The translations under genes were made by a program, and so were the position numbers. The notes below the pieces were generated by a model. That model ran no database searches. It was given only the letters and a program-made list of their open reading frames with translations, and was not told the DNA's origin. DNA of 64,000 nt from Mangrovimicrobium sp033283265 (lineage in GTDB: Bacteria; Pseudomonadota; Gammaproteobacteria; Pseudomonadales; Halieaceae), in the NCBI GenBank assembly GCA_033283265.1, contig JAWMQN010000004.1:1-64000 (forward strand), in the 5' to 3' direction. Shown in pieces: positions 31,962 through 41,589 of this stretch (within the stretch, counting starts at the first letter, position 1; each line of letters begins with the position of its first letter).

Positions 31962-32603
31962 ATGATTACTGAATCCCGATACGTCGCCGCCCAGGCCGGT
32001 TTTCGCCAGGTAGTGGCGGCGGGCGACTACTACCTCGGCCGGGTCAACCGCGGCCAGGTGCTGCGCATCCTCGACCTGGAGGGCAACCAGGCGGCGGATA
32101 CGCTGTTCTACAGTGCCGACACGCCCAGCGAACGCTACTCGGCCACGGATACCATCCGCGAGCAGGGCAACGTCTACCTGACCAGCGGCAGCGTCCTGCG
32201 CTCCAACCGCAACCGGCCGATGCTGGAGATCATCGCCGACACCTGTGGCCGTCACGACACCCTCGGCGGGGCCTGCGCCACCGAGAGCAACACGGTGCGC
32301 TATGCGCTGGAAAAGCGCTGCATGCACGCCTGCCGCGACAGCTGGATGCTGGCCCTGGCCGAACACCCGGAGTACGGCCTCGACAAGCGCGACATCGGCC
32401 ACAACATCAATTTCTTCATGAACGTGCCGATTACCGAGGAGGGCGGGCTGACTTTCGCCGACGGCATCTCGGCGCCCGGCAAGTACGTGGAGATGCGCGC
32501 CTGCATGGACGTGCTGGTGCTGATCTCCAACTGCCCGCAACTGAACAATCCCTGTAACGGTTACAACCCGACGCCGATCGAGGTCCTGGTCTGGGACCAG
32601 TGA
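31962..32603 (+). CDS. Urea carboxylase-associated protein / carboxyguanidine deiminase second subunit (DUF1989)
   Basis: A 213-aa paralogue of the preceding protein. It shares the layout GQVLRILDLEGNQAADTLFY, TCGRHDTLGGACATESN and a C-terminal VLISNCPQLNNPCNGYNPTP. The ATG at 31962 follows AGGAAAC; the frame is open further upstream inside the previous gene's end, but that part is not family sequence. It pairs with the gene 23 bp upstream to form the heteromeric deiminase inferred for guanidine breakdown. Confidence 0.87.
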   Translation: MITESRYVAAQAGFRQVVAAGDYYLGRVNRGQVLRILDLEGNQAADTLFYSADTPSERYSATDTIREQGNVYLTSGSVLRSNRNRPMLEIIADTCGRHDTLGGACATESNTVRYALEKRCMHACRDSWMLALAEHPEYGLDKRDIGHNINFFMNVPITEEGGLTFADGISAPGKYVEMRACMDVLVLISNCPQLNNPCNGYNPTPIEVLVWDQ

Positions 32604-32689
32604 AGCGGGCGACCTGAACGACCCATCACAGTGCTTCAGTGGACGACCACTGTCGTAATTTTCCCGGGACGGCCCGGACTGGAAATGAC

Positions 32690-35600
32690 ATGTTCGACAA
32701 GGTCCTGATCGCCAATCGCGGTGCCATTGCGGTGCGCATCATCCGCACCTTGAAACAGCTGGGCATCGCCTCGGTGGCGGTCTACGCGGAATCCGACGCC
32801 CAGAGCCTGCACGTGCGCCTGGCCGACGAGGCCTGGCCATTGGGCGAGGGCCCCGCCGCCGACACCTACCTCGATATCGACAAACTCCTCGCCATCGTGC
32901 GCCAGTCCGGGGCCCGGGCGATTCACCCGGGCTACGGCTTCCTCAGCGAGAACGCGGCCTTCGTGCGCCGCTGCGAGCGGGAGGGCATCGCCTTCGTCGG
33001 CCCGACGGCGGAGCAGATCGAGGTCTTCGGCCTCAAGCACCGGGCCCGGGAGGTGGCGAAGCAGGCCGGCGTGCCGCTGCTGGAAGGCAGCGACCTGCTG
33101 GCGGACCTCGACGCCGCGAAGCAGGCGGCCTCGGCCGCCGGCTACCCGGTCATGCTCAAGACCACCGCCGGCGGCGGCGGGATCGGCATGCAGGTGTGCC
33201 GGGAGGAGGCGGAGCTGGTCGCGGCCTTTGAATCGGTGAAACGCCTCGGCGCCAACAACTTCTCCGACGACGGCGTGTTCGTGGAAAAATTCATCGCCCG
33301 CGCCCGCCATATCGAGGTACAGGTGTTCGGCGACGGCCAGGGCAACGCGCTGGCCATCGGCGAGCGCGACTGCTCCTCCCAGAGGCGCAACCAGAAGGTG
33401 GTGGAGGAGTGCCCCGCGCCGGGTCTGAGCGATGCGGTGCGCCGCGAACTCCATGCCACCGCGGAAAAACTGGTGTCGAGCATCGCCTACCGCAACGCCG
33501 GTACGGTGGAATTCATCTACGACGCGGACAGCGACCAGTTCTATTTCCTCGAAGTGAATACCCGCCTGCAGGTCGAGCACGGTGTTACCGAGGAGGTCTA
33601 CGGCATCGACCTGGTGGCCTGGATGCTGCGCCTGGCGGCGGGGGAGGTCCCCGACCTGGCGGCGCGGCGGCAGGCCCTGAAACCCGTCGGGCACGCCATC
33701 CAGGTGCGGCTCTATGCCGAGGATCCCTACCGGGATTTCCAGCCCTGTGCGGGCCTGCTGACGGAAGTGGACTTTCCCGGCGGCGTGGGTATCCGCATCG
33801 ATCACTGGATCGAGACCGGGATCGAGGTGTCGCCCTACTTCGACCCCATGCTGGCCAAGGTGATCGTGCACGCGCCCGAGCGCGCGACGGCCCTGCAGAA
33901 ATTGCGCGAGACCCTGGCGCAGGCCCGGCTCTACGGCACGGAGACCAACCTGCATTACCTGCGCGCCCTCCTGCAGGACCCGACCCTGGTGGCGGGCGAG
34001 GTCACCACCCGTTACCTCAACGACTTCGCCTGGCGCCCGGCGCGCATCGACGTGCTGCAACCCGGCACCCAGACCACGCTGCAGGACTACCCCGGCCGCA
34101 GCGGCTACTGGCATGTCGGGGTCCCGCCCTCGGGACCCTTCGACAGCTACTCGTTCCGCCTGGGCAATCGCCTGCTCGGCAACCCGGCAGACACCCCCGG
34201 CCTGGAAATCACCCTGCAGGGCCCGGCGCTGAAATTCAGCTGCGATTGCCAGGTGGTAATCGCCGGTGCGGATTGCGCGCCGACGCTGGACAAGCTGCCC
34301 GTCGCCCTGTGGCAGGTGCTGCAAGTGCAGGCGGGCCAGGTGCTGGAGTGTGGCCGCATCCGCGAGGCCGGCGCGCGCGCCTACCTCTGCGTGGCGGGCG
34401 GCATCGACTGCCCGGAGTACCTCGGCTCGCGTTCCACCTTTACCCTCGGGCAGTTTGGCGGCCACAACGGCCGCGCCCTGCGCACTGGCGATGTCCTGCA
34501 CCTGGCGGAGGGAGCGCGCGGGCAGGTGGCAGCCGGTGCCCGGGTGCCGGAGGCCCTGTGCCCGCAACTGGCCGGAGAGTGGCAACTGCGGGTGATCTAC
34601 GGCCCCCACGGCGCGCCCGACTTTTTTACCGCTGCCGACATCGAGACCTTCTTCGCCCACAGCTGGGAAGTGCACTACAACTCCAGCCGCACCGGCGTGC
34701 GCCTGATCGGTCCGAAACCGGCGTGGGCGCGCCAGGACGGCGGTGAGGCGGGCCTGCACCCTTCCAATATCCACGACAACGCCTATGCCTTCGGCACGGT
34801 GGATTTCACCGGCGACATGCCGGTGATTCTCGGTCCCGACGGTCCCTCGCTGGGCGGCTTCGTCTGTCCCGCGACGGTGATCCAGGCGGACCTGTGGAAG
34901 CTCGGCCAGTTGAAGGCCGGGGACCGGCTGCGCTTTGTCCCGGTGTCGCTGGCCGACGCGCGCCGCCTGGAGCAGGCCCAGCAGGAGGCCATCGCGGCGC
35001 TGGCGCCGGTGGCGGTGGACTGGTCGCCGGTAGCGCCGCAGACGCCGGTGCTGAAATCCTTCCCCGCCGAAGCCTTCGGCGATGAGATCGTCTACCGCGC
35101 CGCCGGCGATCACTTCCTGCTGGTGGAATACGGGGAAAAGGCCCTCGACATACGCCTGCGCTTTCGCGCCCACGCCCTGATGCAGTGGCTGCAGCGCAAC
35201 CCATTGCCGGGGGTGCGCGAGCTGACCCCGGGAATCCGCTCCCTGCAGATTCACTACGACGGCCTGCAGCTCGAGCGCGGGGCGCTGCTGGCGCACCTGG
35301 AAAAGGCGGAAACCGCGCTCTCCCAGCAGCTCGACGAGATGCGCGTGCCCTCGCGCATCGTGCACCTTCCGCTGTCCTGGGACGACGAGGCCTGCCGCCT
35401 GGCCATCGAGAAATACGCTCGCACCGTGCGCGCCAACGCGCCCTGGTGCCCGAGCAACCTGGAGTTCATCCGCCGTATCAACGGGCTGGATTCCATCGAC
35501 GCGGTCAAGCAGATCGTCTTCGACGCGTCCTACCTGGTGATGGGCCTGGGCGACGTCTACCTCGGTGCGCCAGTGGCAACCCCGGTCAATCCCGCCCACC

Positions 35601-36310
35601 GCCTGGTGACCACCAAGTACAACCCGGCGCGCACCTGGACCGCGGAAAACTCCGTGGGTATCGGCGGCTCCTACCTGTGTATCTATGGCATGGAGGGGCC
35701 CGGCGGCTACCAGTTTGTCGGCCGCACCCTGCAGATGTGGAACCGCTACCGGCAGACCGCGGAATTCGCCCAGCCCTGGCTGCTGCGCTTCTTCGACCAG
35801 ATCCGTTTCTACGAGGTGAGCCCGGAGGAATTGCTGCAAATCCGCCGGGATTTCCCGCTGGGCAACTATCCGCTGCGGATTGAAGAAGCGGAGTTCAGCC
35901 TCGGTGACTACAACGCCCTGCTGGATGGCGAGGCCGCCGATATCGCGCGCTTCCGCCAGCGGCGCATTGCCGCCTTCGAGCAGGAACTGAAGGACTGGCA
36001 CGCCAGCGGCCAGTTCAATTTCGCGGTGGAGGAGAGCGCCAGCGCGGAGCAGGCGCACGAATGGGAGGAGGGCATCACGGTGCTGGATTCGCCGGTGTCC
36101 GGCAGCGTCTGGCAGGTGCAGGTTACCGAGGGCCAGCAGGTCGGCGCGGGCGAGGTCCTGATGGTGCTGGAATCGATGAAGATGGAAATCCCGGTGCTGG
36201 CCCCCGCTGCCGGCACCGTGAGCAGGGTATTACTCGAGGCCGGCGGCCGTATACGCGCCGGCCAGGCGCTGCTGGCGCTGGACACCGATGACACAGGAGA
36301 GATGGTTTGA
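32690..36310 (+). CDS. Biotin-dependent guanidine (urea-type) carboxylase
   Basis: A 1206-aa single-chain enzyme. Biotin carboxylase (residues 1-450: FDKVLIANRGAIAVRIIRT; KTTAGGGGIGMQV); carboxyltransferase modules AHS2/KipA-like (about 470-780: GYWHVGVPPSGPFDSYSFR) and AHS1/KipI-like (about 800-1000); biotinyl domain with VLESMKMEIP and carrier Lys1164. Annotated as urea carboxylase in many genomes, but relatives behind a guanidine-I riboswitch prefer guanidine, giving carboxyguanidine. The ATG at 32690 starts the conserved N-terminus; the GTG at 32639 is in frame but outside the family. Confidence 0.93.
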   Translation: MFDKVLIANRGAIAVRIIRTLKQLGIASVAVYAESDAQSLHVRLADEAWPLGEGPAADTYLDIDKLLAIVRQSGARAIHPGYGFLSENAAFVRRCEREGIAFVGPTAEQIEVFGLKHRAREVAKQAGVPLLEGSDLLADLDAAKQAASAAGYPVMLKTTAGGGGIGMQVCREEAELVAAFESVKRLGANNFSDDGVFVEKFIARARHIEVQVFGDGQGNALAIGERDCSSQRRNQKVVEECPAPGLSDAVRRELHATAEKLVSSIAYRNAGTVEFIYDADSDQFYFLEVNTRLQVEHGVTEEVYGIDLVAWMLRLAAGEVPDLAARRQALKPVGHAIQVRLYAEDPYRDFQPCAGLLTEVDFPGGVGIRIDHWIETGIEVSPYFDPMLAKVIVHAPERATALQKLRETLAQARLYGTETNLHYLRALLQDPTLVAGEVTTRYLNDFAWRPARIDVLQPGTQTTLQDYPGRSGYWHVGVPPSGPFDSYSFRLGNRLLGNPADTPGLEITLQGPALKFSCDCQVVIAGADCAPTLDKLPVALWQVLQVQAGQVLECGRIREAGARAYLCVAGGIDCPEYLGSRSTFTLGQFGGHNGRALRTGDVLHLAEGARGQVAAGARVPEALCPQLAGEWQLRVIYGPHGAPDFFTAADIETFFAHSWEVHYNSSRTGVRLIGPKPAWARQDGGEAGLHPSNIHDNAYAFGTVDFTGDMPVILGPDGPSLGGFVCPATVIQADLWKLGQLKAGDRLRFVPVSLADARRLEQAQQEAIAALAPVAVDWSPVAPQTPVLKSFPAEAFGDEIVYRAAGDHFLLVEYGEKALDIRLRFRAHALMQWLQRNPLPGVRELTPGIRSLQIHYDGLQLERGALLAHLEKAETALSQQLDEMRVPSRIVHLPLSWDDEACRLAIEKYARTVRANAPWCPSNLEFIRRINGLDSIDAVKQIVFDASYLVMGLGDVYLGAPVATPVNPAHRLVTTKYNPARTWTAENSVGIGGSYLCIYGMEGPGGYQFVGRTLQMWNRYRQTAEFAQPWLLRFFDQIRFYEVSPEELLQIRRDFPLGNYPLRIEEAEFSLGDYNALLDGEAADIARFRQRRIAAFEQELKDWHASGQFNFAVEESASAEQAHEWEEGITVLDSPVSGSVWQVQVTEGQQVGAGEVLMVLESMKMEIPVLAPAAGTVSRVLLEAGGRIRAGQALLALDTDDTGEMV

Positions 36311-38106
36311 TGGACATGAATATCGCAGCACTGCGGCGGGCCTATCGCGATGGCAGCCTGACTCCGCGGGCGCTGCTGCAGCAGGTGTATGCACAGTCCG
36401 CGGTGGCGGCGCGGCACAATGTCTGGATTCACCTGCTCAGCGCAGCGGAAATCGAGCCCTACCTGCAGGCGCTGGAGGCTTCGGCGCCCGACGACCTGCC
36501 GCTGTGGGGCGTGCCCTTCGCGATCAAGGACAATATCGACCTGGCGGGTATTCCCACCACCGCGGGCTGTCCCGAATTCAGTTTTACGCCCGAGCGCTCC
36601 GCACCGGTGGTGGAACAGCTGATCGCCGCCGGCGCCATCCCCCTCGGCAAGACCAACCTCGACCAGTTCGCCACCGGCCTCAACGGTACCCGCTCGCCCC
36701 ACGGCCCCGGCCGCAACGCCTTCGACCCCGAGTACATCAGCGGCGGCTCCAGTGCCGGTTCCGCGCTGGCGGTGGCGCTGGGCCTGGCGACCTTCAGCCT
36801 GGGCACTGACACCGCGGGCTCCGGCCGGGTGCCGGCCTGCTTCAATAATCTCGTGGGGCTGAAGCCGACCCGGGGCCTGCTCTCGGCCAATGGCATGCTG
36901 CCCGCCTGCCGCAGCCTCGACTGCATCAGCATCTTTACCCTTAATGCCGACGACGCCAACGCGGTGCTGGCGGTGGCCGAGGGCGAGGACGCCGCGGACG
37001 GCTACAGCCGTCCCAATACCTTCAACAATCTCGCCCGCCACTACGGCCTGCGCAGCGGGCCGCTGCGCGTCGGCGTGGTGCCCGGGCACCAGCTCAAGTT
37101 TTTCGGCGACGCCGCGTACGAGCGGGCGTGGCAGCAGACGCTCGAGCGTTTGGCCGCGGACGGTTTCGAACTGGTGGAGATCGACTACGCACCCTTCGAC
37201 GAGGCGGCGCTGCTGCTGTACGAGGGGCCCTGGGTCAGCGAGCGCTACCTGGCGATAGAGACCCTGATGCAGGAAAGCCCGGAGGTGGTCAACCCGGTGG
37301 TGCGCCAGATCATCGCCCAGGGCGAGGCGCCGAAGGCGACCGAGCTGTTCCGTGCCCAGTACCGGCTCGAGGAACTGCGCCGGCAGTGCCTGGCGCAGAT
37401 GGCGGGGCTCGACTGCCTGCTGACACCCACCGCCGGCCGCCTGTTCACCGTCGAGGAATTGCACGCGGAGCCGGTGCTCTACAACAGCCAGCTCGGCTAC
37501 TACACCAACTTCATGAACCTGCTGGACATGACCGCGGTAGCGGTGCCCACGGCCTTTACCGCCAGCGGCATGCCCTTCGGTATCAGCCTGGTCGGCAAGG
37601 CCTTCTCCGATCGCGCCCTGCTGTCCATTGCCAACCGCATCCAACAGAGCATCCCGCTGCCTGCCGGGTGCGGCCAGTCGGTCCACCACAGCGCGGCGGC
37701 GGCAGTGGCGACCGACGGGACGCGCATCGACGTGGTGGTCTGCGGCGCCCACCTCGACGGCCAGCCCCTGAACTGGCAGCTGCGCGAGCGCGGCGCGACG
37801 CTGAAGGCGGCGACGCAGACCGCGCCGGTCTACCGCCTCTACGCGCTGGCGGGCGGACCGCCGCTGCGCCCGGGGCTGGTGCTGGACACGGACGCTGGCG
37901 CGGCCATCGCGGTCGAGGTCTGGTCGGTGCCGGCGGCGGAGTTCGGCAGTTTCGTCGCCGGCATTCCGGCGCCGCTGGGCATCGGCAGGACGCGACTGGC
38001 CGATGGCAGCGAAGCCAGCGGGTTTATCTGCGAGCCTTACGGTATCAGCGGGGCCACCGAGATTACGGCGTTTGGCGGCTGGAAGAACTGGCTGGCGTCG
38101 AGGTGA
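36310..38106 (+). CDS. atzF: Allophanate hydrolase
   Basis: A 598-aa amidase-signature enzyme plus C-terminal allophanate hydrolase domain. The catalytic triad is visible: Lys73 in AIKDNID, cis-Ser147 in GGSSAGS, and nucleophile Ser171 in TDTAGSGRVP. The C-terminal domain (about 460-598, VVCGAHLDGQPLNWQL) completes hydrolysis to ammonia and CO2. It ends the guanidine route. Translationally coupled to the carboxylase by TGATG. The symbol follows the stand-alone AtzF naming; it is also called the DUR1-type hydrolase. Confidence 0.93.
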   Translation: MDMNIAALRRAYRDGSLTPRALLQQVYAQSAVAARHNVWIHLLSAAEIEPYLQALEASAPDDLPLWGVPFAIKDNIDLAGIPTTAGCPEFSFTPERSAPVVEQLIAAGAIPLGKTNLDQFATGLNGTRSPHGPGRNAFDPEYISGGSSAGSALAVALGLATFSLGTDTAGSGRVPACFNNLVGLKPTRGLLSANGMLPACRSLDCISIFTLNADDANAVLAVAEGEDAADGYSRPNTFNNLARHYGLRSGPLRVGVVPGHQLKFFGDAAYERAWQQTLERLAADGFELVEIDYAPFDEAALLLYEGPWVSERYLAIETLMQESPEVVNPVVRQIIAQGEAPKATELFRAQYRLEELRRQCLAQMAGLDCLLTPTAGRLFTVEELHAEPVLYNSQLGYYTNFMNLLDMTAVAVPTAFTASGMPFGISLVGKAFSDRALLSIANRIQQSIPLPAGCGQSVHHSAAAAVATDGTRIDVVVCGAHLDGQPLNWQLRERGATLKAATQTAPVYRLYALAGGPPLRPGLVLDTDAGAAIAVEVWSVPAAEFGSFVAGIPAPLGIGRTRLADGSEASGFICEPYGISGATEITAFGGWKNWLASR

Positions 38107-38112
38107 AAAACG

Positions 38113-38149
38113 AAAAAGGGGTCAGAGTCTCGACTCTGACCCCTTTTTT
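38113..38149 (+). terminator. Rho-independent terminator of the guanidine operon, built on the palindromic repeat
   Basis: AAAAA, then the 26-bp palindrome, then TTTTTT begins 6 bp after the allophanate hydrolase stop. A 12-bp GC-rich stem with a T-run is a textbook terminator and can work in both directions. Confidence 0.8.
38118..38143. repeat. 26-bp palindrome (copy 2)
   Basis: It has the same half-site GGGGTCAGAGTC as copy 1 at 27995-28020, differing only at the centre. A third, shorter relative, GGAGTCGCGACTCTGCCCC, follows at 38150-38168. Confidence 0.85.
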
Positions 38150-38186
38150 GGAGTCGCGACTCTGCCCCCGCATCGGTAGGGCGCCT

Positions 38187-39116
38187 TTACTTCCCTGCGT
38201 TGGCCCGGCCGAAGCTGTAGACGATGTGATCCACATGCCCGGTGGTCACCGGGAACAGTAGCGGATCGGCGCTATCGCGGATCTCGTCGATGCGCTCGCC
38301 GACCTCGCGCATGCTCCACGCGCTCTGGTACACGCCTCTGGTCTCGGCGACGTAGGCCCGCGCCACCCGGCCGGCGATCGAGGCGAACATCTCCCCGCTG
38401 ACCGAACAGGACTCGTGGGCCAGCCAGCCGACGGTGGGTGCGACCAGCTCCGGTTCCATGGGCGGGTAGGCGGATATGTCGATGCCCTCGGCCATGCGGG
38501 TCACTGCCGCGGGGACGATGACGTTGCACTTCACGCCCTCGGCCTCGCCCTCGATGGCCACCACATTGGACAGGCCGATCATCCCTGCCTTGGATACAGC
38601 GTAGTTGACCACCCTGTTGTTGCCGTAGAGGCCGCCGATGGAGGAGGTCAGCACGATGCGGCCGTAGCCGGCTTCACACATCAGCGGGAAGGCCGGGCGC
38701 ACCACGTGGAAGGCGCCCTTCAGGTGCACGTCGATTACCGAATTGAAATCCTCGTAGCTGATTTCCTTCAGCGAGCCCGGGCGCACGTTGCCGGCATTGT
38801 GGATCAGGATGTCGATGCGGCCCCAGGTGTCGATGGCGCACTGGATGATGGCCTGGCCGCCCTCCGCGGTCGCCACCGAGTCGGTGTTGGCGATGGCCTC
38901 GCCCCCGGCGGCGCGGATCTCGTCCACCACCTGCTGGGCCGGGCCGCCGTCGGGGCCGTCACCCTGCAGGCTGCCGCCGAGATCGTTGACCACGACCCTG
39001 GCGCCGTTGGCGGCCAGCAGCAGGGCGTAGGCCCTGCCGAGGCCGCGCCCGGCGCCGGTGATGACGGCGACGCGGCCGTCGAAGTTCAGGTCCGGCATGG
39101 GCTGTGCGCCGCTCAC
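38187..39116 (-). CDS. Short-chain dehydrogenase, 3-hydroxyacyl-CoA dehydrogenase-like
   Basis: A 309-aa SDR with TGAGRGLG, NNAG-equivalent IHNAGN, SSIGG and catalytic YAVSK. The N-terminus (FDGRVAVITGAGRGLGRAYALLLA; pieces FDGRVAVITGAGRG, LGRAYALLLA) and the VVNDLGG acidic-glycine stretch match the dehydrogenase of peroxisomal-type multifunctional enzyme 2. GTG at 39116 overlaps the stop of the MaoC-like gene (GTGA); ATG at 39098 is an alternative. With the MaoC-like hydratase it forms a likely beta-oxidation pair. Confidence 0.87.
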   Translation of the reverse strand: MSGAQPMPDLNFDGRVAVITGAGRGLGRAYALLLAANGARVVVNDLGGSLQGDGPDGGPAQQVVDEIRAAGGEAIANTDSVATAEGGQAIIQCAIDTWGRIDILIHNAGNVRPGSLKEISYEDFNSVIDVHLKGAFHVVRPAFPLMCEAGYGRIVLTSSIGGLYGNNRVVNYAVSKAGMIGLSNVVAIEGEAEGVKCNVIVPAAVTRMAEGIDISAYPPMEPELVAPTVGWLAHESCSVSGEMFASIAGRVARAYVAETRGVYQSAWSMREVGERIDEIRDSADPLLFPVTTGHVDHIVYSFGRANAGK

Positions 39117-40279
39117 TTGGTGGGCAGCTCGATTTCCGCCTTGGCAGTGGCCATGATGGTACCGGTCTGGGTGGCCATGGTGACTTTTACCTGGACCACG
39201 TTGCGGCCCTCCTCGTCGACCATCTTGTCGACGATCTCACCGTCCATGATGGTGATGTCGCCGGTCAGCGCAGGGCCGCGGTAGGAGGCGTTGCTGTGTA
39301 CCACCTGGCCCCATTCGCCGGCCCAGCCGTTCAGGTAGTCGAGAATCCACGCACCCATGGAGGCGCCGTAGCCGTAGGCGCGGGGCATGCCGATATAGCG
39401 CGCCCAGCGCGGGAACAGGTGGCCGCGGGAGGGGCCGAAGTAGGCGCCGTCGGTCCACTCGGGGTTGTCGCGCTCCATCACCGGGTCGTTCTCGTGGCCG
39501 ACCATGTCCTTGGTATAGCCCATGGCCTCCAGGTCGATGCCCGGGCGGTGGGTGCCGCCCCAGATGGTGAACAGGTAGGCGCGCCACTCGGTGGTGAAGC
39601 TGGCGATGGTGTGCGGGCCGAAGATCCGCGTGACCAGCTTGTCGCCGACGCTGACGTCGTCCCAGTAGCGCTTGCCGTGGCCGAGGTCGTGCATCATCTT
39701 GATGTAGTCGTACTTCTTGCTTTCCAGTTCCGCGAGCTCAGCATCGCCCCACTCCGGATCTTCGTACTGGTCGCTGTTGTCGGCGTTCTCCGCGGCGAGG
39801 TCCTGGCGGTAGCGAATGGCGGTGGAGCGCTGCTTGGCGATGAGTTCGCCATTCTGGTTGCGGTAGAAGTTGTCACCGCGCTGGAAGCAGGTCGGGCCGG
39901 CGAAACCGGTTTCCTTGACCACGTAGTCGAAGGGAATCTTCTCGTTGGTGATCTCGTCGCCGGCGAAGATTTTCGGGCCGTAGAACCACCACTCGTCACC
40001 GCCGAACAGGAGGTGGGAATCCTTGATGAAGCCGACGCAGGCGGGGCCGGCACCGTGGCCGTCGTCGCAGGAGACCGCGAAGGACTGCGGTGCGACCAGC
40101 TTGCCGTAGCGGCCCTCGGCGGCGAACTCCGTGTCGTAGTGCAGCAGGTTGGGGTAGTGCATGGCCTGCGCCCAGCGGCGGAAGTCGTTGTTGTGCAGGG
40201 GCTCCTTCATGCGCGCGGGGTCGATGGGCTTGCCCATGTACTTGTCGAGGTCGGAACAGTCGAGCGTGGTGTCGGTCAT
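39113..40279 (-). CDS. MaoC-like dehydratase-family protein
   Basis: A 388-aa double hot-dog protein. The C-terminal half carries the hydratase-like region GTHRPGIDLEAMGYTKDM and a strand pattern ending in KVTMATQTGTIMATAKAEI. The N-terminal half contains DGHGAGPACVGFIKDSHLLFGGDEW. Probably an enoyl-CoA hydratase or acyl dehydratase. The ATG at 40279 (MTDTTLD) follows an AAGGAG-like site; the longer open frame to 40408 is not family sequence. Operon with SDR and P450. Confidence 0.82.
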   Translation of the reverse strand: MTDTTLDCSDLDKYMGKPIDPARMKEPLHNNDFRRWAQAMHYPNLLHYDTEFAAEGRYGKLVAPQSFAVSCDDGHGAGPACVGFIKDSHLLFGGDEWWFYGPKIFAGDEITNEKIPFDYVVKETGFAGPTCFQRGDNFYRNQNGELIAKQRSTAIRYRQDLAAENADNSDQYEDPEWGDAELAELESKKYDYIKMMHDLGHGKRYWDDVSVGDKLVTRIFGPHTIASFTTEWRAYLFTIWGGTHRPGIDLEAMGYTKDMVGHENDPVMERDNPEWTDGAYFGPSRGHLFPRWARYIGMPRAYGYGASMGAWILDYLNGWAGEWGQVVHSNASYRGPALTGDITIMDGEIVDKMVDEEGRNVVQVKVTMATQTGTIMATAKAEIELPTK

Positions 40280-40341
40280 TGGGTTCTCCTTGCGGTAATA
40301 AAATCTTTGGGTAATTCGCTTGCGGGTGAGTGCCGGTGCAC

Positions 40342-41556
40342 TCAGGGGGCGGGCTCGAAACGGATCGGCAGGGAGCGCAGGCCCCAGACCCCGACAAAGG
40401 GACGCCACTGGATGTCGCCGGCCAGTTGCGGGTTTTTCAGCCGCTGGGCGATCAGGTGCAGGCCCTCCTCGATCTGCGCGCGGGCGAGGAACTGGCCGAG
40501 GCAGATGTGCTCACCGCGGCCGAAGGCCAGGTGGCGGTTCTTCTGCGGTCGCTCGGGAGCGAACTCGTCGGCCTGTTCGAAGGCGAAGGGGTCGCGCCCG
40601 GCCAGGGTGAGGATGAACTGCAGGTTGGTGCCCACCGGGAAGCGCACGTCGCGGTAGGTGAATTCCTCGACCACCGTGCGCGGCACGTTGGAGACGCTGT
40701 GGTAGCGCAGGGTCTCCTCCATCACTTTCGTGCAGTAGGGCAGGTCCTCGGCACAGCGCTGCCAGGCCTCGGGCCGCTCGAGCATCTCCAGCATGGTGAA
40801 GGTGAGCATGTTCTTCGAGGTGTCGTAGCCGGCGGCGAAGACGAACACCAGCAGGTTCTGCATCTCGTAGTCGCTGAGCTTGCCGCTGGCGTTGGCGGCG
40901 AGCAGTTCGTCGAGCAGGTCCGGCTCGCCGCTGTGGCCGGTGCGCTGGCGCTGCGCGATCAGTTCGGCGGCGAAATCCATCAGCGTGGTGATCGCCTGGT
41001 TGGCGGCGGGCATCATGGTCGGGTCCATGCTGAAGCTCATGCCCTGGGTTTCCAGCGACTCGCGCAGGGCGGGCACCACCTCCGGCGAGGCGCCGATGAT
41101 GCGGCACATCACCCGCACCGGGAAATTGGCGGCGAACTCGGCGAAGTCGAACTCGCCCTTCGGCGCCCACTCGTCGAGCAGGGAGGAAACCGTCTCGCGC
41201 ATCAGGCCGCGGAAGCGGTTGATGTTGCGCGGGGTGAACGCCGGCGCCACGTTGCTGCGCACCCGGGCGTGCTCCTCGCCCTGCTTGACGATCATCAGGC
41301 CCTCGGTGAAGTCACCCCAGGGGCTGCCGCGGGCGCCCATGAACTCGACGATATTGGCGGTGGCGAAGTGCAGCTTGTCGTCCATGAAGTAGAGGTCCCT
41401 GATGGCCTCGTATTCGTGGACGAGATAGCCGACCGCGCTGCTGGCCAGCCAGGGATGTACCTCGCGGGCCGCGGCGAAGGCCGGCAGCGGGTCCAGCGCG
41501 AAGCCGGGTTCCAGCACCGGCAGTTCGGCGAGTTGCAGGTCGTCAATGCTTTGCAT
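40342..41556 (-). CDS. Cytochrome P450 (bacterial class I)
   Basis: A 404-aa soluble P450. The I-helix motif AAGYDTS keeps the acid-threonine-type pair, the ExxR is in EETLRY, and the heme-binding loop is FGRGEHICLGQFLAR with Cys352. It needs ferredoxin and reductase partners not encoded here. Located between an SDR and the MaoC-like gene, it likely starts oxidation of a hydrocarbon or terpenoid substrate. All key residues are present. Confidence 0.93.
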   Translation of the reverse strand: MQSIDDLQLAELPVLEPGFALDPLPAFAAAREVHPWLASSAVGYLVHEYEAIRDLYFMDDKLHFATANIVEFMGARGSPWGDFTEGLMIVKQGEEHARVRSNVAPAFTPRNINRFRGLMRETVSSLLDEWAPKGEFDFAEFAANFPVRVMCRIIGASPEVVPALRESLETQGMSFSMDPTMMPAANQAITTLMDFAAELIAQRQRTGHSGEPDLLDELLAANASGKLSDYEMQNLLVFVFAAGYDTSKNMLTFTMLEMLERPEAWQRCAEDLPYCTKVMEETLRYHSVSNVPRTVVEEFTYRDVRFPVGTNLQFILTLAGRDPFAFEQADEFAPERPQKNRHLAFGRGEHICLGQFLARAQIEEGLHLIAQRLKNPQLAGDIQWRPFVGVWGLRSLPIRFEPAP

Positions 41557-41589
41557 GTCTGTGCTCCTGGCCCCGCAAGGGGGTTGCAG

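Noticed and set aside
32636..36058. A 1140-codon open frame antisense to the carboxylase gene
   Set aside because: It is a GC-rich shadow of the real gene. Its translation is low-complexity (His/Gln/Arg/Val-rich) with no domain, and the plus-strand frame has all catalytic motifs.
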